Below, piece by piece: positions 56,914 to 64,000 of a stretch of DNA of 64,000 bases. The position numbers and the translations under genes are program-made. Source of the stretch: Methylocystis echinoides (GTDB lineage Bacteria > Pseudomonadota > Alphaproteobacteria > Rhizobiales > Beijerinckiaceae); NCBI RefSeq assembly GCF_027923385.1, contig NZ_BSEC01000001.1:248001-312000 (forward strand), given 5' to 3'. Numbering within the stretch: the stretch's first letter is position 1; the number at the start of each line of letters is the position of its first letter. The notes beneath the pieces were generated by a model. It worked only from the letters and a program-made list of their open reading frames with translations. It searched no databases and was not told the origin of the DNA.

Positions 56914-58104
56914 ATGTCCCGTAAGCTCGCTCTCTCTCTGGTCATTCTGGCGAGTCTCGCCGTCGGCGCGACCCTTCCGGGTCTCGTCGCGCGTTTCAGC
57001 GGCGCCCGCGCGCCGGCCGTCGTGACCGCGCCGACGGACGCCCCGGCTCCCGCCGAAGGGCTGATCCCCCTCACCGCCGTGCAGATCGAGTCGGCCAAGA
57101 TCGGCGTCGAAAAGGCCGGGCCGGGGGTGATTCGCCGGCAGATCACCGTGCCGGCGACCGTCAAGCCGGACCCCGACCGTCTCGCCCGCGTCGCCGCCAA
57201 GGTTGCGGGCGTGGTTTCCGCCATGCGGGCGAAGCTCGGCGACGACGTCCAGAAGGACCAAACCATCGCCGTCATCGATTCGCGCGAGGTGGCCGACGCC
57301 AAGAGCGAATATCTCGCCGCCCGCGCCAATTTCGATTTGCAATCGCAGCTCTTCCAGCGCGAGAAGGGCCTGTTCGAGAAGAAGATCACCGCAGAGCAGC
57401 TGTTTCTGAAAGCGCGGGCGGCCTTCACCGAGGCGAAACTCAGGCTCGATCTCGCCCGGGGCAAGCTCGCGGCGCTCGATCTTTCCGACGCGGAGATCGC
57501 CGCGCTCGGTTCGCAGCCCATCGCCCGCCTGCGCGAAAAAGAGATTCATGCCCCGATCAGGGGCCGCGTCATCGAGCGCCTCGCCAACATCGGCCTGCCG
57601 GTGACCCCCGAGACGCAGCTCTATGTGCTCGCCGATCTGTCGGAAGTCGAGGTTGAGCTCGCCGTGCCCGTCGCCGATCTCGCAAGCGTGCGCGTCGGCC
57701 AGCCGGTCATGCTCAAGGGCGCGGACGGGCGCAAGTTCGAGGGCGCGGTGCGCGTCGTCCATTCGATCATCACGCCGGACACCCGCACCGGCCATGTTGT
57801 CGCCACCTTCAGGAACGCGGATTACGCCCTGCGCGCGGGCTCGCTGCTCAATGCGGAAATCACGGTGGAGCAGAGCCCGGCCAAAGTGCTTATTCCCCGC
57901 GCGGCGGTGCAGCTCGTTCACAATGAGCCGACGGTCTTCGTGCGGGTGGCGGACGGATTCGAGAAACGCGTCGTCGAGCTCGGCGATGGCGATGAAAAAT
58001 CGGTCGAGATCATCAAGGGGATCTCGGCGGGGGAGCCGATCGCGGTCGAGAACAGCTTCGTGCTGAAGGCCGAAGCGGGCAAGACGGAAATTCCCGAGGA
58101 GTGA
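56914..58104 (+). CDS. RND efflux periplasmic adaptor (CzcB/CusB-like)
   Basis: A 396-residue membrane-fusion protein linking the inner-membrane pump to the outer-membrane channel. The N-terminal membrane anchor (about residues 5-25) precedes the barrel-sandwich domains: VAAKVAGVVSAMRAKLGDDVQ and EIHAPIRGRVIERLANIG. A helical hairpin lies at about 120-195 (DSREVADAKSEYLAARAN), and the beta-barrel region is VELAVPVADLASVRVGQPV. No metal-binding His/Met N-terminal extension is seen. It starts an operon with the pump and TolC genes, 13 bases apart from the pump. Confidence 0.9.
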   Translation: MSRKLALSLVILASLAVGATLPGLVARFSGARAPAVVTAPTDAPAPAEGLIPLTAVQIESAKIGVEKAGPGVIRRQITVPATVKPDPDRLARVAAKVAGVVSAMRAKLGDDVQKDQTIAVIDSREVADAKSEYLAARANFDLQSQLFQREKGLFEKKITAEQLFLKARAAFTEAKLRLDLARGKLAALDLSDAEIAALGSQPIARLREKEIHAPIRGRVIERLANIGLPVTPETQLYVLADLSEVEVELAVPVADLASVRVGQPVMLKGADGRKFEGAVRVVHSIITPDTRTGHVVATFRNADYALRAGSLLNAEITVEQSPAKVLIPRAAVQLVHNEPTVFVRVADGFEKRVVELGDGDEKSVEIIKGISAGEPIAVENSFVLKAEAGKTEIPEE

Positions 58105-58117
58105 GCGCGCAAAGACC

Positions 58118-61100
58118 ATGATGCAGCGGATCATCGCCTTTTCGGTCCATAGCCGCTGGCTGGTCGTCCTGCTGGTTTCGCTGGTTGGCGCCTTCGGCCT
58201 GTTCGCGCTCGCGCATCTGCCGATCGACGCCGTGCCCGACATCACCAATAATCAGGTGCAGATCAACGCGCGCGCCCCCGCGCTCTCCGCCTTCGAGATG
58301 GAGAAGCAGGTCGTCTATCCGATCGAGAACGCGCTCGCGGGCATTCCGGGCCTCGAATATACGCGCTCGCTGTCGCGCAACGGCTTCGGACAGGTGACGG
58401 CGGTGTTCGCCGACGGCGTCGATATCTATTTCGCGCGCCAGCAGGTGAATGAACGCATCGCCCAGGCGCGCGAGGATTTCCCGCCCGCCGTCGAGCTGCG
58501 CACCGGGCCGATCGCGACGGGTCTGTCCGAAATCTACATGTGGACGGTGCGGTATCGCGAACCGCATGTGATCGCCAAAGAGGGCGAGGCGGGCTGGCGG
58601 CGCGACGGCGCCTATCTGACGCCCGAGGGCGCCCTGCTGCGCACGCCGGTGGAGCTCGAATCCTATCTGCGCACGGTGCAGGACTGGATCATCCGCCCGC
58701 AGCTGCGAACCGTGCCGGGCGTCGCCGGCGTCGATTCGCTCGGCGGCTACATGCGGCAGTATCACGTGCAGCCTGATCCGGCGAAGCTGATGTCGCTCGG
58801 GCTCTCCTTCAATGATCTCGCGAGCACCATCCAGAAGAACAACGTCAGCCGCGGCGCGGGCTATGTGGAGCGCAATGGCGAGGGCATCGTCGTGCGCAGC
58901 GGCGGACGGCTCGAGAATGTCGAGGACATCGGCAATGTCGTGGCGACGACGCGCAACGGCGTGCCGGTGCGGGTGCGCGAGATCGCCTCGGTCTCCATCG
59001 GCAAGGAGCTGCGCACCGGCAGCGCCAGCATGAATGGCGAGGAGGTGGTGATCGGCACGGCGCTGATGCTGATCGGCGCCAACAGCCGCACCGTCTCGGC
59101 TTCCGTCGACGAGCGGATGAAGATGATCGTCAAATCGCTGCCGCCGGGCGTCGAGGTGAAGACGATCCTCAACCGCACGGTGCTGGTCGACGCCACGATC
59201 AGGACGGTCGCCAAAAATCTGGCCGAGGGCGCGGCCCTGGTCATTCTCGTGCTCTTCGTGATGCTCGGCAATTTCCGGGCGGCGGTGGTGACGGCGACGG
59301 TCATTCCGGTGACCATGCTGTTTCTCGCCATCGGCATGTATGTCTTCAAGATCAGCGCCAATCTGATGAGTCTCGGCGCTCTCGACTTCGGCCTGATCGC
59401 GGACGGCGCCATCATCGTCGCCGAGAACAGCCTGCGCCGCCTCTCGGAGCGCCATCATGCGGCGGGGCGTCCGCTCACAACCGACGAACGGCTCGACACG
59501 GTGATCGATTCCGCCGTCGAGATGCGGCGGCCGACGGTCTACGGCCAGTCGATCATCATCCTCGTCTATCTGCCGATCCTGAGCTTCTCGGGCGTCGAGG
59601 GGAAGATGTTCCATCCGATGGCGATGACGGTCATCATCGCCCTGCTGTCGGAATTCCTGCTCTCGCTGACGTTCTTCCCCGCGATGATCGCGCTCTTCGT
59701 TTCGGGCGAGGGCGAGGAGGGCGAGAACTGGCTCGTCTCCCGGCTCAAGCGTGGATACGAGCCGTTGCTGCGCTGGGCGATGCATGAGCCGCTCAAGGTC
59801 ATGGGGATGGCGGCGGGCGCCTTCGCGCTGGCGGTTCTGCTCTATCTCAATCTCGGTCAGGAGTTCATCCCCAAGCTCGACGAAAAGAATCTCGCCATGC
59901 AGGCGAACCGGATTCCGAGCGCCTCGCTCACCCAGTCGCAGGCGATGCAGCTCGATCTGGAGAACGCCATCCGCAGCCTGCCGCAGGTGGATTACGTCTT
60001 CTCCAAGACCGGCACGGCGGATATCGCCACCGATCCGATGCCGCCGAATCTGACCGACACCTTCATCATGCTGAAGCCGGAGCGCGAATGGCCCGACCCG
60101 CATCTCAGCAAGGACAAGCTCATCGAGGACATCAGCGCGAAGATCGCCGAGCTTCCCGGCAACGCCTATGAATTTTCGCAGCCGATCCAGCTTCGCTTCA
60201 ACGAGCTGCTCGCCGGCGTGCGCGGCGATATTGCGGTGAAGGTGTTCGGCGAGGATTTCGACGCCATGCTGAAGGCCGCCAATCAGATCGCCGCCATCCT
60301 GCGCGCGACGCCCGGCGCGGAGGATGTGAAGGTCGAGCAGGTGACGGGTCTGCCGGTGCTCGACATCAAGGTGGATAAGACCGCGATCGCGCGCTACGGA
60401 CTCAGTCTCGGCGATGTGCAGGACACGATCGGCGCAGCCATCGGCGGCGAGCCGGCGGGCGTCATCTTCGAGGGCGATCGTCGCTTCCCGATCTTCGTGC
60501 GGCTGCGCGACAATCTGCGGGAGGACGCGGGCGCGCTGGAGACGATCCCCGTTTCATTGCCGCCGGACGCGCAGGGCCATGTGTCGACGGTGCAGCTCAA
60601 ACAGGTGGCGAGCTTCTCGACGGTCGACGGACAGAACCAGATTTCGCGCGAGAACGGCAAGCGTCGCGTCGTCGTCAGCGCCAATGTGCGCGGGCGCGAC
60701 ATCGCCTCGGTGGTCAATGAAGCGCGCGCGAAAGTCGATGCAAAGGTGCATGTCCCCGCGGGGTACTGGATCGTATGGGGCGGACAGTTCGAAAATCTCG
60801 CGGCGGCGCGCACGCGGCTGATGATCGTCGTGCCGATCTGCTTTTTCATGATCTTCCTGCTGCTCTATTCCGCGCTCGGCTCCGCGCGCGACGCGCTGCT
60901 CGTCTTCACGGCCGTGCCGCTGGCGCTCATCGGCGGCGTGCTCGCGCTGTGGCTGCGCGGCATGCCCATGTCGGTGTCGGCGGCGGTGGGCTTCATCGCG
61001 CTCTCCGGCGTCGCCGTGCTCAACGGCCTCGTCATGCGCACCTATATTCATCAGCTCATGGTCAGCGGCGTGCCGGAGCGGGAGGCGATCTTCAGAGGTG

Positions 61101-61336
61101 CCATGACGCGTCTGCGCCCCGTCGTCATGACGGCGCTGGTCGCGTCGCTCGGCTTCGTGCCCATGGCGCTCGCCACCTCGACCGGCGCGGAAGTGCAGCG
61201 GCCGATCGCCACCGTCGTCATCGGCGGCCTGATCAGCGCGACCCTGCTGACGCTCATCGTGCTGCCGGCGCTCTACGCCTTCTTCGGCGAGGACGAGAAG
61301 GCGCTCGCGGCGGCGCGGGAAAGGGCGGGCGTTTGA
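58118..61336 (+). CDS. heavy-metal efflux RND pump (CzcA/CusA family)
   Basis: A 1072-residue inner-membrane proton antiporter with the expected twelve membrane helices and two large periplasmic loops. The heavy-metal signature in helix 4 is DFGLIADGAIIVAEN with Asp423, Asp429 and Glu436. The spacing matches the CzcA residues needed for proton and divalent-cation exchange. This pattern suggests a Co/Zn/Cd rather than a Cu/Ag pump, though not conclusively. ATG at 58118 is followed by a second ATG. It sits between the adaptor and the TolC-like gene, which overlaps its end. Confidence 0.93.
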   Translation: MMQRIIAFSVHSRWLVVLLVSLVGAFGLFALAHLPIDAVPDITNNQVQINARAPALSAFEMEKQVVYPIENALAGIPGLEYTRSLSRNGFGQVTAVFADGVDIYFARQQVNERIAQAREDFPPAVELRTGPIATGLSEIYMWTVRYREPHVIAKEGEAGWRRDGAYLTPEGALLRTPVELESYLRTVQDWIIRPQLRTVPGVAGVDSLGGYMRQYHVQPDPAKLMSLGLSFNDLASTIQKNNVSRGAGYVERNGEGIVVRSGGRLENVEDIGNVVATTRNGVPVRVREIASVSIGKELRTGSASMNGEEVVIGTALMLIGANSRTVSASVDERMKMIVKSLPPGVEVKTILNRTVLVDATIRTVAKNLAEGAALVILVLFVMLGNFRAAVVTATVIPVTMLFLAIGMYVFKISANLMSLGALDFGLIADGAIIVAENSLRRLSERHHAAGRPLTTDERLDTVIDSAVEMRRPTVYGQSIIILVYLPILSFSGVEGKMFHPMAMTVIIALLSEFLLSLTFFPAMIALFVSGEGEEGENWLVSRLKRGYEPLLRWAMHEPLKVMGMAAGAFALAVLLYLNLGQEFIPKLDEKNLAMQANRIPSASLTQSQAMQLDLENAIRSLPQVDYVFSKTGTADIATDPMPPNLTDTFIMLKPEREWPDPHLSKDKLIEDISAKIAELPGNAYEFSQPIQLRFNELLAGVRGDIAVKVFGEDFDAMLKAANQIAAILRATPGAEDVKVEQVTGLPVLDIKVDKTAIARYGLSLGDVQDTIGAAIGGEPAGVIFEGDRRFPIFVRLRDNLREDAGALETIPVSLPPDAQGHVSTVQLKQVASFSTVDGQNQISRENGKRRVVVSANVRGRDIASVVNEARAKVDAKVHVPAGYWIVWGGQFENLAAARTRLMIVVPICFFMIFLLLYSALGSARDALLVFTAVPLALIGGVLALWLRGMPMSVSAAVGFIALSGVAVLNGLVMRTYIHQLMVSGVPEREAIFRGAMTRLRPVVMTALVASLGFVPMALATSTGAEVQRPIATVVIGGLISATLLTLIVLPALYAFFGEDEKALAAARERAGV

Positions 61337-62739
61337 GACGCGCGGGTCTTTCCCTCCTTCTCGCCGTGTCGGCCGTCGCGCCCCTGCGCGCGGAAACGCT
61401 GAACAGCGCGCTGCTGCGCGCCTATCACAACAGTCCGGTGATCAATTCGAGCCGCGCCGGCGTGCGCGCGCTCGACGAGAAAGTGCCGCAGGCGCTTTCC
61501 AGCATGCGGCCGCGCGCCAGCGGCAACGCCTTTCTCGGTGTGCAGGAAAACCGGATGGTGTCGAAACAGCGGGACATTCCGCTGACCGACTCGACTCTGG
61601 AAGGTCCGGTCAAGAGCATTCAGAGCGGCGGCAGCGTCCCGCGCTCGGCGGCGGTCAGTATCGAGCAGCCGATCTTCGACGGCTTCAAGGCGCTGAACAA
61701 CACCCGCATGGCGGAGACCGGCGTCTTCGCCGGACGCGAGCGATTGCGACTTACTGAACAGCGCGTGCTGTTCGGCGCGGCTTCAGCCTATATGAACGTG
61801 CTACGCGACACGGCGGCGCTGCGCTTGCAGGAGAGCAACGTCTCGGTTCTGGCCGAGCAGTTGCGGCAGACGCGCGAGCGCTATGTCGCGGGGCAGATCA
61901 CGCTCACCGACATCGCCCAGGCCGAGGCGCGGCTCGCGGCGGGGCAGTCGCTCGCCAGCCAGGCGCGCGCGACGCTGGAGGCGAGCATCGGCGCCTATCG
62001 CCAGACCATCGGCGTCGAGCCGAAGAAACTGGCGCCGGGGGCGCCGGTCGACAGCCTCATTCCCAAATCACGCGAGGACGCGGAGCGCATTGCGCTGGCC
62101 GAGCATCCGGTCATCCTCGCCGCCCTGCATGACGCCGACGCCGCCGACATCGACATCAAGGTGATCGAGGCCGATTTCATGCCGAAGCTCTCCGTCGTCG
62201 GCAGCGCCTTCACCCAGACCGACGTCTCGGGCATCTACAACCGCAACGTCGGCGGCTATATCGGCGGGCGGCTCAACGTGCCCCTCTACGAAGGCGGGCT
62301 CACCTCCTCGCAGGTGCGGGAGGCGAAAGAGCTCGCGGGCCAGCGGCGGCTCGACGTCGACGTCGCCCGCGCCGACGTTCTGGCCCTCATCCGCGCCAAT
62401 TGGGGCGCGTTGCAGGCGGCCAAGACCCAGATCGCCGCCGCCCAGTCGCAGATCGCCGCCGCCGAGCGCGCGCTCTATGGCGTGCGCGAGGAGGCCAAGG
62501 CCGGCCAGCGCACGACGCTCGATATTCTCAACGCCCAGCAGGAACTGCTCAACGCCCGCATCGGGCTGATCATCGCGCAGCGCGAGCGCGTGGTGGCGTC
62601 CTACGCCGTGCTTTCCGCCATGGGGCGGCTGACGACGCAGACCCTCGGCCTCGACCCCATGGGCTACGATCCGTCGATCCATTTCGAGCAGGTGCGCGAT
62701 CTCTGGGGCGGGACCGACACGCCCGACGCCGGGCGCTGA
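61333..62739 (+). CDS. TolC-like outer-membrane efflux channel
   Basis: A 468-residue outer-membrane factor completing the tripartite pump. The N-terminal signal peptide RRAGLSLLLAVSAVAPLRA is followed by two OEP repeats: SVSVLAEQLRQTRERYVAGQ-type helix pairs around residues 175-200 and QIAAAERALYGVREEAKAGQ near 380. The family motif RTTLDILNAQQELLNARI is clear. The start is a TTG at 61333 overlapping the pump stop in TTGA; no ATG or GTG lies upstream of the signal peptide in this frame. The overlap suggests translational coupling. Confidence 0.9.
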   Translation: MRRAGLSLLLAVSAVAPLRAETLNSALLRAYHNSPVINSSRAGVRALDEKVPQALSSMRPRASGNAFLGVQENRMVSKQRDIPLTDSTLEGPVKSIQSGGSVPRSAAVSIEQPIFDGFKALNNTRMAETGVFAGRERLRLTEQRVLFGAASAYMNVLRDTAALRLQESNVSVLAEQLRQTRERYVAGQITLTDIAQAEARLAAGQSLASQARATLEASIGAYRQTIGVEPKKLAPGAPVDSLIPKSREDAERIALAEHPVILAALHDADAADIDIKVIEADFMPKLSVVGSAFTQTDVSGIYNRNVGGYIGGRLNVPLYEGGLTSSQVREAKELAGQRRLDVDVARADVLALIRANWGALQAAKTQIAAAQSQIAAAERALYGVREEAKAGQRTTLDILNAQQELLNARIGLIIAQRERVVASYAVLSAMGRLTTQTLGLDPMGYDPSIHFEQVRDLWGGTDTPDAGR

Positions 62740-62815
62740 AGACTTTTGCCGCAAAGCATTTTACTCTCCCGCCCAATCGCCGGACAAACGGCGACGCAAC
62801 GAAAGAGGAAACCCG

Positions 62816-63295
62816 ATGCGAGGCGTGTTCTTGAAATTGATGGCCGTAACGCTTGCCGTAACGCCGCTTGCGGCCGGACCGGCGCAGGCCTATTGCATGT
62901 TCGGCTGCGATCCGACCGAGGATCACGCGAAACAGATTTTCGAGAATCTGCTCAAGCAGCGTTTCGACAAGCCGGCCAAGGTCGTCGAATTCAAGCAGAC
63001 CATGTCCGAGAAGCTCGAAATGCACGCCACGGGCGAGAAGGGCTTCGAGATCTTCTTCAACGCGAAGGCGCTCTTCCCCGAGGGCGCCAATCTCGAGTGC
63101 AAGCCCGACGCCGCCGGCGCATTCAAGGAAGGCTGCTCGCCGAGCAAGCATTACGTGACGGCGCCGCGCAACTCCGATCCCAAGGGCAAGCAATATGTCG
63201 CGCCCGGCGAGACGGTGCTCTTCGATGAGGAATACCGCTTCTACGAGGACCCCAAGGGCTGGAAGGGTCCCGACGGCAACGTCTATTCGCAGTAA
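62816..63295 (+). CDS. secreted cysteine-containing protein of unknown function
   Basis: A 159-residue protein I do not recognise. Signal peptide MRGVFLKLMAVTLAVTPLAA with cleavage near AQA-Y. The mature part starts YCMFGCDPTEDHAKQIFENL, with four cysteines in total (two near the N-terminus, two at LECKP and GCSPS), suggesting two disulfides in the periplasm. The C-terminus is Gly/Asp/Tyr-rich (YEDPKGWKGPDGNVYSQ). AGAGGAA precedes the ATG. It follows the efflux operon by 76 bases and may or may not belong to it. Confidence 0.75.
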   Translation: MRGVFLKLMAVTLAVTPLAAGPAQAYCMFGCDPTEDHAKQIFENLLKQRFDKPAKVVEFKQTMSEKLEMHATGEKGFEIFFNAKALFPEGANLECKPDAAGAFKEGCSPSKHYVTAPRNSDPKGKQYVAPGETVLFDEEYRFYEDPKGWKGPDGNVYSQ

Positions 63296-63379
63296 CGTCC
63301 GGGCGATGCGCTGCTCGCCTCGCGCGCGGGGCGAGCGGCAAATCCCGACAGCGCACCGTCAGGCGGCGCAAAAAATTAT

Positions 63380-63411
63380 GGGCGCGCAGAAACTGCGCGC
63401 CCGAAGCTTTT
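63380..63411. terminator. strong bidirectional terminator
   Basis: Perfect ten-base stem GGGCGCGCAG / CTGCGCGCCC with an AAA loop, preceded by AAAAAAT and followed by a T-rich run. Serves both convergent small secreted-protein genes. A related stem lies at 63977-63997. Confidence 0.8.
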
Positions 63412-63445
63412 TTCGTCTCTTTGTAAGAGAGGAAACCCGCCGATC

Positions 63446-63688
63446 TTACTTCAGCAGGCTGCTGTTCTGCGGGCAGCCGGCCTTCTCGTTGCAGGCCTGG
63501 AAGTTGGCGCGGAGCTCGGCCTTGTCAGCGCCGTAGTTCTGGGCGCGGGAGAGATACTCGTCGTAGCACTTGGACGCGGCCGCAGCCTGCTTGTCCTCGT
63601 CAGCCTTGCGGGTGTCGCAATCGGCGAAAGCCGGGGTCATCATGCCGGCAAACAGGGCCGCCGCCGCAACAAAGGCGAATTTGTTCAT
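63446..63688 (-). CDS. small secreted four-cysteine protein
   Basis: An 80-residue protein of unknown function. Signal peptide MNKFAFVAAAALFAGMMTPAFA, then a mature chain of about 58 residues starting DCDTRKADEDKQAAAASKCY with four cysteines (two near each end, CNEKAGC), which suggests a helical hairpin held by two disulfides. GAGGAAA is seven bases before the ATG. The convergent partner gene also encodes a small periplasmic cysteine protein. I cannot name a family. Confidence 0.75.
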   Translation of the reverse strand: MNKFAFVAAAALFAGMMTPAFADCDTRKADEDKQAAAASKCYDEYLSRAQNYGADKAELRANFQACNEKAGCPQNSSLLK

Positions 63689-64000
63689 CTGGTCGTTTCC
63701 TCTTCTTCGTCATTTTCGGCTAGTCGCTTGCGCTGGGCAGAACCCTCCCGCCGATAACAGTAGCGGCCCCTCGTAACGCGCGAAGCGGGGGAACGATGGG
63801 GGAAGAAAGCGCCGGAGTCAATTGCATGCCAGTGCGACAATCGCGCTTGGAGCCAACTGCGGATAAAACCGGCGACGTCTTCTTTCTGTTTGAATAGACA
63901 AGGGATCAGCGCCGCGGCGCCCGATTCCGCGTCATCGCCCGAAGCCGCTCAAAACAGTGGCGAGCCGAAAAAATAAGGGCGCGCCGAAAGCGCGCCCCAT
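63689..64000. other. gene-free right end of window
   Basis: 312 bases with no credible gene. Contains the upstream region of the small secreted-protein gene and, at 63977-63997, a terminator hairpin. Nothing else stands out. Confidence 0.5.
63977..63997 (-). terminator. terminator hairpin for a minus-strand gene beyond the window
   Basis: Eight-base stem GGGCGCGC / GCGCGCCC with a CGAAA loop; reading the minus strand, the stem is followed by a TTATTTTTTC tract. Confidence 0.65.

Overview
The window is a chromosomal, high-GC alphaproteobacterial segment. Gene content and order fit the Hyphomicrobiales: a maf / hemE / rho / mnmE / mnmG / parAB origin neighbourhood, Tim44-MltA-Smr next to fxsA-secB, a mucR regulator and an Omp25-like porin. 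A Methylocystaceae/Beijerinckiaceae-type organism is a reasonable guess, but no diagnostic C1 gene is present, so genus is inference only.

Layout. 0-7.6 kb: minus-strand housekeeping genes (partial ileS, a small membrane protein, an SGNH esterase, ribF, a MaoC hydratase, a HAD phosphatase, beta-carbonic anhydrase), then a CitE-like lyase on plus. 7.8-10.5 kb: a Mic60/mitofilin-like protein and HemY. 10.6-16.2 kb: smr, mltA and tim44 on minus, fxsA and secB on plus, and dnaQ, coaE and maf on minus. 16.2-16.65 kb: a gene-free AT-rich gap with a perfect DnaA box, two perfect CtrA boxes and four GANTC sites, which is the probable chromosomal origin. 16.65-26.7 kb: hemE, hemJ, rho, a GNAT gene, a Rieske oxygenase, mnmE, mnmG, rsmG, parA and parB, with two perfect parS sites. 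26.7-31.3 kb: prfB with a programmed +1 frameshift, corA, trpB, trpF. 31.4-45 kb: manC, an SUV3-like helicase, then a plus-strand envelope-glycan operon (CDP-3,6-dideoxyhexose synthesis, an FkbM methyltransferase and a GtrA/GtrB/membrane-transferase trio). 45-53 kb: tex with an in-frame amber stop, tRNA-Gly, a FYDLN zinc-ribbon protein, mucR, an acuI-like reductase, a GreA-like factor, an orphan ParA, rarA. 53-64 kb: a two-barrel outer-membrane protein, an IS1182-type element inserted in its terminator, a heavy-metal RND efflux operon, and two small secreted cysteine proteins.

The replication module (DnaA boxes, CtrA boxes, CcrM-type sites, parAB/parS) resembles the Caulobacter origin architecture. 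Genes near it mostly point away from the gap. Inverted-pair palindromic repeats occur in ileS (in frame), before trpB and between trpF and manC. No CRISPR array or prophage was seen; the only mobile element is the IS.
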